From: Streptomyces sp. DHE7-1
GTDB lineage: Bacteria > Actinomycetota > Actinomycetes > Streptomycetales > Streptomycetaceae
Assembly (NCBI GenBank): GCA_016432725.1
Contig: JACJDG010000003.1
Location: forward strand, 7,222,001 to 7,286,000
Length of the DNA stretch: 64,000 nt
Direction of reading: 5' to 3'
Below are positions 16,116 through 24,140 of this stretch, one piece after another (position 1 is the stretch's first letter; every line of letters begins with the position of its first letter). The notes beneath the pieces were generated by a model, which was given only the letters and a program-made list of their open reading frames with translations, was not told where the DNA came from and did no database searches. Made by a program: the position numbers and the translations under genes.

Positions 16116-17870
16116 TGCACCATCTGCTCCCGCTGCTGGTCGCGACGCCGCTGCTCGGCGCCGCGCTGCTCGTGGCCGTGGGCCGCTTCCTGCCCCGGCC
16201 CGCCGCCGACATCACCGGCTGCGCGGTCTCCGGCGCCACGGCCGCGCTCGCCGTGGTCCTGCTGCTGAACTCCTCCCCACCGCTGGTCGAGTGGGCCGGA
16301 GGATGGCGTCCCACCGGCGCCGGCGGCGTCGGGATCGTGCTGGTGGGCGACGGCCCCGCGCTCGGCATGGCCACGCTCGCCTCGCTGCTCACCCTGGCGG
16401 CGCTCGCGTACTCCTGGCGGTACTTCGACGAACCGCCGCGCGGCCACGCCGGCTCCTTCCCGGCGCTGATGCTGGTCTTCCAGGGCGCCATGTGCGGTTT
16501 CGCGATCGCGGGCGACCTGTTCAACGCCTTCGTGTTCTTCGAGCTGATGAGCGTGGTCGCGTATGCGCTGACCGGCTACCGGATCGACGAGGCGAAGGCG
16601 GTGCAGGGCGCGCTGACCTTCGGGATCGTCAACTCCCTGGGGCGTACACGCTGCTGATGGGCATCGGGCTGCTGTACGCCCGCACCGGCGAGCTGTCCAT
16701 GACCAGGATCGGCCGGGGTCTCGACGCGCACGGCCCGCCGGACGCCCTGGTCCTCGCCTCGTTCGTGCTGGTGCTGACCGGGCTGCTGGTGAAGGCGGCC
16801 GCCGTACCGTTCCACTTCTGGCTCCCGGACGCGCACGCCGTCGCGCCGACCCCGGTCTGCATGCTGCTGTCCGGCGTCATGGTCGAACTGGGCTCGTACG
16901 GCGTCTGGCGGGTGTACGGCACCGTCTTCGACGGCCCCGGCGGCATCCCCGCCGCGGGGCTGACCCGCGCCCTGGTCACGCTGGGCACGCTCACCGCCGT
17001 GACGGGCGCCGCCATGTGCTGGTACCAGCGGCACATCAAACGGCTGCTGGCCTACTCGACGGTCGCGCACACCGGCCTGTTCCTGATCGGTCTCGGCGTG
17101 CTCACGCCCGAGGGCGACGACGGGATCGCGCTGTACGTCCTCGGCCACGCCGCGGTGAAGGCCGCGCTGTTCGCCTGCGCCGGCGCCCTGCTCGACCGGT
17201 ACGGCAGCGTCGACGAGCACACCCTGCACGGCAGGGCCCGTGAACTCGGCGCCTTCGCGGTGATGTTCGCCGTCGGCGGCCTCGCCCTCGCCGGTCTGCC
17301 GCCGTTCGGCACGGCGCTCGGCAAGGCGATCGCCGAGGAGGCGGTGGGCGGCCCGCTCACCGTGGTGTTCGTGGGCGCGTCCGCGGTCACCGGCGCGGCG
17401 GTGCTGCGGGTCACCGCCCGGGTCTTCCTCGGTCTGGGGCCGCGCCCGCGGGACGCCGAGTTCGAGACCAGCGGCTCGGACGAGCGGCCGGAGACCGCCG
17501 GCATCCTGCGGCGCGTGCCGGACAGCATGACGGCGGTGCCCGCCGTGCTGCTCGCGGCCGCGTTCGCCGCCGGGGTGGCCCCGGGCTTCGGCGGGCTGGT
17601 GGCCCGGTCCGTCAACGAGGCCGGCTCCGGCGGCGCCCACGCCGCCCCGCACTGGACGCTCGCCGGCGTCCTGCTGGGCCTGCTCTCCGCGCTGCTCGCC
17701 GTGGCCCTCGCCACGTCCGCGGTGGCCCGGCCGGGCCGGGTGGGCGCCCCCGGCCGGGCCCTGCCCTGCGCCGGCTGCAGTCGGGCCACGTCGGCGACTA
17801 CGTGGCCTGGCTGCTGGTGGGCGCCACCGCGCTCGGGGCGCTGGCCCTGCCGGGACTGCTGGGCGGCTGA
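16115..17870 (+). pseudogene. Mrp/Mnh antiporter subunit D (NuoN-like), two frameshifts as given
   Basis: The large proton-channel subunit, about 585 residues when two single-base losses are restored: one G at 16639-16642 (turning NSLGRTRC into NSLGAYTLLMGIGLL) and one C at 17764-17766 (giving RRLQSGHVGDYVAWLLVGATALGALALPGLLGG at the end). Conserved family segments include GDLFNAFVFFELMSVVAYALTGYR, KAAAVPFHFWLPDAHAVAPTPVCMLLSG and KRLLAYSTVAHTGLFLIGLG. It should exchange Na+ or K+ for H+ with the other subunits. A separate large MnhA is absent from this operon. Confidence 0.82.
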
Positions 17871-17872
17871 GG

Positions 17873-18535
17873 TCAGGCCCCGTAGGACACGTGCACCTCC
17901 TTGAACCCGAGGGAGCGCAGCAGCCCCTGCAGCATCTCGGTGGTGTTGGACTCGGCCCGCCCGGTCAGCCCGCTGTCCTTCGCGGCGTCGCCGATGTGCC
18001 GCACGGCGAGCTTCTGCACCGCCTGCTCGCCGTTGGGGTTGTCCGAGAACAGGTCGCCGAGCCGGTCGAGCAGACCGCGCTGCTTGGACACGGCGTAGGA
18101 GCGGTCCGGGTCCAGCGCCGGCCTGCCGAGCCGAGCGTGCGGCAGCCGGAGCGTGGCCGTCGTCCGGTCGCCGTTCACCGACACGTCCCGGTCCCCGACC
18201 GCGCCGAGGTCCACATAGGCGTCCACGGTGCCCGCGCCGACGTACAGGGTGCGGGTGCCGCGGATCGCGTCGGGCAGGAACTTCGCGTCCTTCTCCAGGT
18301 CCACGACCACCTGGAAGTTGCCGGAGGCGGCGTCGTAACGGCTCATGTCCTGGATGGACTTCAGCAGCGCGGGGCCGCTCCGGTCGTGCGTCTCGGTGCC
18401 GAACAGGTCCTTGATGCCCGGGAGTACGGCCAGCCGGATGCCCGCGAACAGCACCACCAGCACCAGCACGAACGCGGTCACCACCTTCGCCCAGCCGGGC
18501 ATGCGCCGGGGCAGGCGTCTGGCGTCAGTCGTCAT
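17873..18535 (-). CDS. DUF4230-domain membrane-anchored protein
   Basis: A 220-residue protein: short basic cytoplasmic N terminus (MTTDARRLPRRMPGW), one membrane helix (VVTAFVLVLVVLFAGIRLAVL), then an extracytoplasmic DUF4230 domain containing LLKSIQDMSRYDAASGNFQVVVDLEKDAKFLP and KFLPDAIRGTRTLYVGAGTVDAYVDL. Family members are widespread and uncharacterised. Start chosen at ATG 18535 because GGAGGG lies just upstream. Its stop is three bases from the convergent antiporter subunit D stop. Confidence 0.88.
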   Translation of the reverse strand: MTTDARRLPRRMPGWAKVVTAFVLVLVVLFAGIRLAVLPGIKDLFGTETHDRSGPALLKSIQDMSRYDAASGNFQVVVDLEKDAKFLPDAIRGTRTLYVGAGTVDAYVDLGAVGDRDVSVNGDRTTATLRLPHARLGRPALDPDRSYAVSKQRGLLDRLGDLFSDNPNGEQAVQKLAVRHIGDAAKDSGLTGRAESNTTEMLQGLLRSLGFKEVHVSYGA

Positions 18536-18728
18536 GGCTACCCTCCTTCCTGCTGACACTGATGCCCGCCAATCGCCCGGCCAGACGGTGAGGTTGGCCG
18601 GAAGGCGGCCCCCGGCGCGCGCCGGTCCGCGGCCGGGCGGACGCGCCCGGGGCACCGTTGCCCTGGGCGGCGGAGCGCCGCCAGTAGCATGGCGGCGCAG
18701 CCCGTGCTGATCATGCGAGGAGCGGATC

Positions 18729-19682
18729 GTGCGAGACATCGCCGTCTTCAGTGGCAGTGCCCATCCCGAGCTGGCCGAGGAGGTCTGCGCCCACCTCGGG
18801 GTGCCGCTCAGCCCGACCCGGGTCAGCAGGTTCGCCAACGACTGCCTGGAGGTGCAGCTCCAGGCCAACTGCCGGGAGCGGGACGTCTTCCTGATCCAGC
18901 CGCTGGTCCGGCCGGTGCAGGAGCACCTGGTGGAACTGCTGATGATGTGCGACGCCGCCCGGGGCGCGTCCGCGGCCCGGATCACCGTCGTCATGCCGCA
19001 CTACTCCTACGCCCGCTCCGACAAGAAGGACGCGCCCCGCATCTCCCTCGGCGGGCGGCTCGTCGCCGACCTGCTGGTGGCCGCGGGCGCGGGCCGGATG
19101 CTCGCCATGACCCTGCACGCCCCCCAGGTGCACGGCTTCTTCTCGGTGCCGGTGGATCACCTGCACGCCCTGCGGGAACTGGCCGCGCACTTCGCGCGGT
19201 ACGACCTGACGCGCACCACGGTCGTCTCCCCGGACCTCGGCAACGCCAAGGAGGCCGCCGCCTTCGCCCGGCTGATCGGCGCCCAGGTGGCGGCCGGCGC
19301 CAAGCAGCGGTTCGCGGACGACCGGGTGAGCATCAGCTCCGTCATCGGCGAGGTCACCGACCGGGACGTCATCGTGCTGGACGACGAGATCGCCAAGGGC
19401 AGCACGGTTCTCGAACTCCTGGAGAAGCTGCGTGAGATGGGGCCGCGCTCGATCCGGGTGGCGTGCACGCACGGGCTGTTCGCGGCCGGCGCCCTCAAGC
19501 GGCTGAGCGAGCAGCCCGACGTGCTGGAGATCGTCTGCACCAACACCGTGCCGGTCCCGGCTGACGAGCACACCGACAAGCTCCGTGTCCTGTCGATCGC
19601 GCCCGCCCTCGCCGAGGCCGTGCGCCGCATCCACAACGGCGAGTCCGTCAGCGCCCTCTTCGAGGAGCCGCGCGGCACCTGA
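18729..19682 (+). CDS. ribose-phosphate diphosphokinase (PRPP synthetase) paralogue
   Basis: A 317-residue enzyme making phosphoribosyl pyrophosphate from ribose 5-phosphate and ATP. FSGSAHPELAEEVCAHLGVPL, the flexible loop YSYARSDKKDAPRISLGGRLVADLL and the metal-binding stretch TLHAPQVHGFFSVPVDHL are in order. The PRPP-binding loop reads VIVLDDEIAKGSTVLEL, where housekeeping enzymes have a DDMIDTAGT-type loop, so this is a divergent paralogue. GTG 18729 follows GAGGAG. It may serve a salvage or specialised pathway rather than bulk synthesis. Confidence 0.9.
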   Translation: MRDIAVFSGSAHPELAEEVCAHLGVPLSPTRVSRFANDCLEVQLQANCRERDVFLIQPLVRPVQEHLVELLMMCDAARGASAARITVVMPHYSYARSDKKDAPRISLGGRLVADLLVAAGAGRMLAMTLHAPQVHGFFSVPVDHLHALRELAAHFARYDLTRTTVVSPDLGNAKEAAAFARLIGAQVAAGAKQRFADDRVSISSVIGEVTDRDVIVLDDEIAKGSTVLELLEKLREMGPRSIRVACTHGLFAAGALKRLSEQPDVLEIVCTNTVPVPADEHTDKLRVLSIAPALAEAVRRIHNGESVSALFEEPRGT

Positions 19683-19685
19683 CGC

Positions 19686-20066
19686 TCACAGGGAGCCGGA
19701 CGAGGCCTCGGACTGCTCCAGGGCGGCTTCGAGCGTCGGCTGCGGCGGCAGCAGCCGGGACAGGCCGGTGACCCGCAGCACCCGGAGCGTGAGCGGATGG
19801 GCGCACACCAGGTGCAGCCGTCCGCCCCGCTCCAGCACCCGGCCGCGCGCCCGGTACAGCAGGCGCAGCCCGGAGCAGTCGAAGAAGTCGACGGCGCGCA
19901 GGTCGATCACGATCCGGGCGCCGGGCAGTCCGGTCGCCCGGTCCAGCGCGGGGACGATCTCGGCCGCCGCCGCGATGTCGATCTCACCGCGGAACTCCAG
20001 CACGGTGTGTCCGCGGTCCTCACGCACGCGCAGATGCCGGGTGCGTGGTGTGGGCTCCTGTCGCAC
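19686..20066 (-). CDS. STAS-domain protein (anti-sigma factor antagonist-like)
   Basis: A 126-residue single STAS domain: VREDRGHTVLEFRGEIDIAAAAEIVPAL, ARIVIDLRAVDFFDCSGLRLLYRA and LHLVCAHPLTLRVLRVTGL. These proteins bind anti-sigma kinases and are switched by phosphorylation. At the usual phospho-acceptor site (DSSG/DSTG) this one reads DCSG, so the first serine is a cysteine. Start GTG 20066 is preferred because GGAGGTGAT lies upstream at good spacing; an in-frame ATG at 20102 is also possible. Confidence 0.82.
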   Translation of the reverse strand: MRQEPTPRTRHLRVREDRGHTVLEFRGEIDIAAAAEIVPALDRATGLPGARIVIDLRAVDFFDCSGLRLLYRARGRVLERGGRLHLVCAHPLTLRVLRVTGLSRLLPPQPTLEAALEQSEASSGSL

Positions 20067-20223
20067 GACGGCATCACCTCCCACCCGCGCCCGGAAAAGC
20101 ATGTCCCTCGACCGTCAAGTTACCCTCGATAGAAGGAATTTGAGCATGTTCGATTGACATATGTCTTCGGGTTTCACGCGTGTCGGCCCGTGGTGTGGGT
20201 GACAAAGCGGCGGCGGCGCGGGA

Positions 20224-20251
20224 GCGCGGGCCGGCCCGGGCCGGCCCGCGC
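20224..20251. terminator. 28-bp perfect GC palindrome
   Basis: GCGCGGGCCGGCCC followed immediately by its reverse complement, 17 bases beyond the oxidoreductase stop in its direction of transcription. Probably the terminator of that gene. Confidence 0.55.
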
Positions 20252-20267
20252 CCGCCCTCCGCCCAGG

Positions 20268-21218
20268 TCAGTCCACCAGCAGGACCAGCTTGCCCGTCGT
20301 CCGGCCGGTGTCACCCAGCTCGTGCGCCTTGGCGGCGTCCGAGAGCGCGAAGGTCCCCGCGATCGTGGCGCGCAGCCGGCCCGACTCCGCCAGCTCCGCC
20401 ACGGTGTTCATCCCGGACCGGTCGGCGTCCACCAGCATCCGCACCGCCCTCACCCCGAGCCGCTCGGCCTCGTCGTGGAACTCCCGCGAGCCGACCGGCA
20501 GGATCGACACCACGACGCCGCCCGGCCGCAGCACCCGCAGCGACCGCACGGAGGTGTCCCCGCCGAGGGTGTCCAGGACGACGTCGACGTCCCGCACCGC
20601 CTCGGTGAAGTCGGTGGAGCGGTAGTCGACCGCCTCGTCGACGCCCAACTCCCTCAGGAAGTCGTGCTTCCCGGCGCTCGCGGTGCCGATCACGTACGCG
20701 CCGCGCGCCTTGGCGATCTGCACGGCCACGTGCCCCACTCCGCCGGCCGCGGCGTGGATCAGCACCCGCTGCCCGGGCCGTACGTCGGCGTGCTCGGTCA
20801 GGGCCTGCCAGGCGGTCAGCGACACCAGCGGGAGCGCGCCCGCCTGGACGTGGTCGAGCGAGGACGGCTTGTGGGTCAGGGCGCGGGCCGGGGCGGTGAC
20901 GTACTCGGCGTGCGAGCCGTGGCCGAAGGGGTAGGGCAGCATGCCGAAGACCTCGTCGCCGGGCTTGAAGGCGGCCACGCCGATCCCGGTCTCCGCCACC
21001 TCGCCGGAGACGTCCCAGCCGAGGACGAACGGCGGCTCGCCCAGGAAGCCGCCGGTCGCCCGGTGCTTCCAGTCGGTGGGGTTGACCCCGGCGGCCCGCA
21101 CCCGGACCAGCACCTCGTTGGGCCGAGGCACGGGCCGCTCCACCCGTACCTCCTTCAGGACCTCGGGACCGCCGAGGACGTCCTGGCCGATGGCGCGCAT
21201 CGTGTTCACATCACTCAT
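20268..21218 (-). CDS. NADP-dependent medium-chain oxidoreductase (quinone-oxidoreductase-like)
   Basis: A 316-residue medium-chain dehydrogenase/reductase. It has the N-terminal GroES-like fold (AAGVNPTDWKHRATGGF, VLGWDVSGEVAETGIGV, FKPGDEVFGM) and a Rossmann domain with VLIHAAAGGVGHVAVQIAKARGAYVIGTAS. The structural and catalytic zinc cysteines are absent, as in zeta-crystallin-type quinone reductases. ATG 21218 is taken as start. The divergent GlxA-type regulator lies 72 bases away across an inverted-repeat operator and probably controls this gene. Confidence 0.9.
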   Translation of the reverse strand: MSDVNTMRAIGQDVLGGPEVLKEVRVERPVPRPNEVLVRVRAAGVNPTDWKHRATGGFLGEPPFVLGWDVSGEVAETGIGVAAFKPGDEVFGMLPYPFGHGSHAEYVTAPARALTHKPSSLDHVQAGALPLVSLTAWQALTEHADVRPGQRVLIHAAAGGVGHVAVQIAKARGAYVIGTASAGKHDFLRELGVDEAVDYRSTDFTEAVRDVDVVLDTLGGDTSVRSLRVLRPGGVVVSILPVGSREFHDEAERLGVRAVRMLVDADRSGMNTVAELAESGRLRATIAGTFALSDAAKAHELGDTGRTTGKLVLLVD

Positions 21219-21254
21219 GGTCACCCAGCCTGCCGGGCGGCGGGCGTCCGGGAA

Positions 21255-21291
21255 ATGGCACGATGGCCAAGCTCCGATAGGATCGTGCCAT
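21255..21291. promoter_or_regulatory. 10-bp inverted repeat in the divergent promoter region
   Basis: ATGGCACGAT (21255-21264) and its exact complement ATCGTGCCAT (21282-21291) are separated by 17 bases. The right arm runs into the regulator's ATG, and a TAGGAT -10-like box lies between the arms, seven bases before the start. Likely binding site for the AraC/GlxA-type regulator. Confidence 0.6.
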
Positions 21292-22246
21292 GCGTGGCAC
21301 AGCGAGCCCGGAGCGGGTGGCGGTCCTGGCCCTCGACGGCGTCTACCCCTTCGAACTGGGCATCCCGAGCCGGATCCTCGGCGCCGCCGACGGCCGATAC
21401 GAGGTGCTGACCTGCAGCGTCGACGGTCAGCCGGTGCGCAGCAGCGCGGACTTCACGATCGGCGTGGCACACGGCCCCGAGCTGCTGGAGACGGCGGACA
21501 CGGTGGTCGTCCCCTCCGTGCTCCCCGCCCGCCTCCCCGCCGGGCTGCCGGAGGCCGTCGCCGCCGCCCTCGCCCGGATCCGCCCCGACGCGCGGATCGT
21601 CTCCATATGCACCGCCGCCTTCGTGCTGGCCGAGGCCGGGCTCCTCGACGGCCGCCAGGCCACCACCCACTGGCACCTCGCCGACCTGTTCCGCCGCAGG
21701 TACCCGCGGGTCGAGCTGGACCCGGACGTGCTGTTCGTCGAGGACGGCCGGATCCTGACCTCGGCCGGGGCCGCCGCCGGCGTCGACGTCTGCCTGCACC
21801 TGGTCCGCAGCGACCACGGCAGTGCCCTGGCCAACTTCGTCGCCCGCTGCTGTGTCGTACCGCCGTTCCGGGAGGGCGGCCAGGCCCAGTACATCGAGCG
21901 GCCGGTCCCCGAGAACGGCTCCTCCGGCACGGCCGCCACCCGGGCCTGGGCCCTGGAACGGCTCGCCGAGCCGCTCACCCTGGCCGAGCTCGCCCAGCAC
22001 GCCCGGATGAGCCTGCGCACCTTCGCCCGCCGCTTCAACGACGAGGTCGGGGTCAGCCCCGGCCGCTGGCTCATCCAGCAGCGCGTCGGGCGCGCCCGGC
22101 ACCTGCTGGAGTCGAGCGACCTGCCGGTGGACCGGATCGCCGCCGAGGTCGGCTTCGCCACCGGCGCCTCCCTGCGCCAGCACCTGCACGCCTCCATCGG
22201 GGTCTCCCCGCAGGCCTACCGGCGGACGTTCCAGAGCGCCCGCTGA
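21290..22246 (+). CDS. GlxA-family transcriptional regulator (DJ-1/PfpI-like plus AraC HTH)
   Basis: A 318-residue regulator. Residues 8-170 form a class-I glutamine-amidotransferase-like domain (VAVLALDGVYPFELGIPSRILG, RIVSICTAAFVLAEAGLLDGRQATTHW). The C-terminal AraC domain carries two helix-turn-helices (LTLAELAQHARMSLRTFARRF and LPVDRIAAEVGFATGASLRQH). No ribosome-binding site precedes ATG and a -10-like TAGGAT is seven bases upstream, so the mRNA is probably leaderless. The overlapping inverted repeat suggests autoregulation and control of the divergent oxidoreductase. Confidence 0.9.
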   Translation: MRGTASPERVAVLALDGVYPFELGIPSRILGAADGRYEVLTCSVDGQPVRSSADFTIGVAHGPELLETADTVVVPSVLPARLPAGLPEAVAAALARIRPDARIVSICTAAFVLAEAGLLDGRQATTHWHLADLFRRRYPRVELDPDVLFVEDGRILTSAGAAAGVDVCLHLVRSDHGSALANFVARCCVVPPFREGGQAQYIERPVPENGSSGTAATRAWALERLAEPLTLAELAQHARMSLRTFARRFNDEVGVSPGRWLIQQRVGRARHLLESSDLPVDRIAAEVGFATGASLRQHLHASIGVSPQAYRRTFQSAR

Positions 22247-22307
22247 ACGTTCCGAGCCCGCCCGCCGTCCAAGGACGGAGAGCGGCGGACGGGAACAGGG
22301 GTGGGAC

Positions 22308-23153
22308 ATGCGCGCGGGACTCGTGACGGTGGCGGTGCTGACGGCAGCGGCGCTGGTGGGGTGCGACGACGGCACCGGGGTACGGGTGGTGGTCCGCGGC
22401 ACGCCCCCGGCCACCCCGTACGCCGGGCCGCTGCACGTGGCCACCCGGAGCGCCGACGAGTCCGGTCCGCGCGCGCTGCGGCAGGCCTCCGGAGCGGCCG
22501 GCCGGGCACTGGAGTGCGACGGGGAGATCTACGACGGCGGCGGGCCCGACGGCTGGAGCAGGGCCGACGGCGGTGACACGCCCGAGGACGGGCTGAAGCT
22601 CTGGTTCGAGATGTTCGAGCCGGTACAGCCCGCCGAGGGCTACCGCGTGGAGCGCGCGGAGGCGGACCGGGTGCTGTACTCCTTCGACGTCCACGGGCGC
22701 ACGAAGGTGGCCGTCGTGGTGGCCCGGGACCAGCCGGGACGCCCGGGCTGGGGCCCGGAGACCAACGCCTCCTGCGATCCCGCCGAACTGCCCGCGCGCT
22801 ACACGGACGCCGAGGGGCTGGAGGTGTGGACGGACCGCGCCGGCCGCCGCGTCCCGGTGCGCAGGCTCAGCAGTTCGGCCGGACCGGAGCACTGCGACTG
22901 GCAGTCGGCCCGCTTCCTCGCCCTGGACGGGCGCACCTACGCCCGTGACCCCGAGGGCGTGCTCGGCCGGGACGGTCTGCTCCGGGCGCCGTACCGCGCG
23001 CGGGTGCGGATGCCGGCGACGGCCCGTGACACCGGGTACCACTACCGCGGACTGCGGCTGTGGCTCACCGGCGACCGGGACACCGTGTACGTCCGGACGG
23101 CCGCCGGAACGGAGGCCTGGCCGGAGGTGGGACGGGACGTCGGCTGCAAGTGA
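22308..23153 (+). CDS. putative lipoprotein of unknown function
   Basis: A 281-residue exported protein with a short hydrophobic leader and lipobox (VLTAAALVGC, Cys at 19). The mature part has no domain I recognise. It contains paired cysteines (ECDGEIYDGG, NASCDPAEL, EHCDWQSARF, DVGCK) that suggest disulfides, and the segment CDWQSARFLALDGRTYARDPEGVL, which recurs in actinobacterial secreted hypotheticals. It follows the GlxA regulator by 61 bases on the same strand and is convergent with the TetR gene. Confidence 0.8.
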   Translation: MRAGLVTVAVLTAAALVGCDDGTGVRVVVRGTPPATPYAGPLHVATRSADESGPRALRQASGAAGRALECDGEIYDGGGPDGWSRADGGDTPEDGLKLWFEMFEPVQPAEGYRVERAEADRVLYSFDVHGRTKVAVVVARDQPGRPGWGPETNASCDPAELPARYTDAEGLEVWTDRAGRRVPVRRLSSSAGPEHCDWQSARFLALDGRTYARDPEGVLGRDGLLRAPYRARVRMPATARDTGYHYRGLRLWLTGDRDTVYVRTAAGTEAWPEVGRDVGCK

Positions 23154-23157
23154 GGGC

Positions 23158-23721
23158 TCAGCGGCTGCGGTGCAGCGCGACCAGCAACTGCCAGACCTGG
23201 CCGGCCGTCTCCTCCGGCGTCCCGGTCAGCAGCCCGTGCAGCCAGTCCGCGAGCACACCGGCGAACGTCGCGGCCACCGCCGAGGCGATCAGCGCAGCGT
23301 CCGCGGCGCCCGCCAGCTCGCGTTCGGCGAGGCTGCGGGCCCGCAGGTCCCGGTGCAGCACCCGGCCGAGCGGCCCGCCGCCGCCCGGTGCCAGCAGGGA
23401 GCGGTACAGGGCCGCGTGCGGGGCGAGGCCCGTGAAGAACTCCCGCAGCGCCGGCGGGGCGTGGACCGGATCGGGCCGGCCCCGCCAGGCGTGCAGCGCG
23501 TCCACCGCCTCCCGTACGACGTCCGCGCAGGCGTCGACCGCGAGCGCCTCCAGCCCGTCGTAGTGCACGTAGAACGTCGCCCGGCCCACCCCGGCCCGGC
23601 GCACCAGTGCGGCCACGCCCACCTCGGCCAGGGGGCGCTCGGCGCACTCCTCGAGCAGGGCGGCGCGCAGCCGCGCGCGGGTACGGGCCGCCCGCGGGTC
23701 CTCCTGGGGTGCCCGGCTCAC
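23158..23721 (-). CDS. TetR-family transcriptional regulator
   Basis: A 187-residue regulator. The N-terminal TetR helix-turn-helix reads RTRARLRAALLEECAERPLAEVGVAALVRRAGVGRATFYVHYDGLEAL (residues 13-60), followed by a ligand-binding helical domain. It starts at GTG 23721, which overlaps the stop of the DUF1304 gene (four bases), so the two are translationally coupled. The palindrome TGGACAGGTGTCCA upstream of the pair is the probable operator, implying autoregulation. Confidence 0.87.
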   Translation of the reverse strand: MSRAPQEDPRAARTRARLRAALLEECAERPLAEVGVAALVRRAGVGRATFYVHYDGLEALAVDACADVVREAVDALHAWRGRPDPVHAPPALREFFTGLAPHAALYRSLLAPGGGGPLGRVLHRDLRARSLAERELAGAADAALIASAVAATFAGVLADWLHGLLTGTPEETAGQVWQLLVALHRSR

Positions 23722-24077
23722 GCGGCGAGCACGGCCGCGAGGGCGACCGCGCCGGGCAGCGCCTGGGCGAACAGGATGCGGCGGTTGGCCGTGACGGCGC
23801 CGAACAGGCCCGCCACCACCACGCACGACAGGAAGAACACCCGCGCCCCGAACCCCGTCGCGCCGGTCGCGACGAGCCCCCACACCAGGCCGGCCGCCAG
23901 GAAGCCGTTGTACAGGCCCTGGTTGGCGGCCAGCGGGGCGGTGGCCCGGGCCAGGTCCGGATCGAATCCGTGCAGGTTCCGCCCGGGCCGCCGCTGCCAC
24001 AGGAACATCTCCAGCACCAGGATGTACACGTGCAGCGCGGCCACCAGGCCGACCAGCACGTTCGCCACGAGTTCCAC
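23718..24077 (-). CDS. DUF1304 integral membrane protein
   Basis: A 119-residue protein with four membrane helices. The signature pieces are ALHVYILVLEMFLWQRRPGR, LAANQGLYNGFLAAGLVWGL, FFLSCVVVAGLFGAVTANRRILFAQALPGAVALAAVL. DUF1304 proteins are common small membrane proteins of unknown function, often with a TetR gene alongside as here. GTG 24077 starts the frame. Confidence 0.88.
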   Translation of the reverse strand: MELVANVLVGLVAALHVYILVLEMFLWQRRPGRNLHGFDPDLARATAPLAANQGLYNGFLAAGLVWGLVATGATGFGARVFFLSCVVVAGLFGAVTANRRILFAQALPGAVALAAVLAA

Positions 24078-24100
24078 GACCGGGGACCCCCTCTACTTCT

Positions 24101-24114
24101 TGGACAGGTGTCCA
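24101..24114. promoter_or_regulatory. TetR-type operator palindrome
   Basis: TGGACAGGTGTCCA, half-sites TGGACA/TGTCCA, 24 bases upstream of the DUF1304-TetR pair. A weaker related palindrome (GGACATCCGTCC) lies about ten bases further upstream. Confidence 0.6.
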
Positions 24115-24140
24115 GAATAGCGGGACATCCGTCCAGGAAG

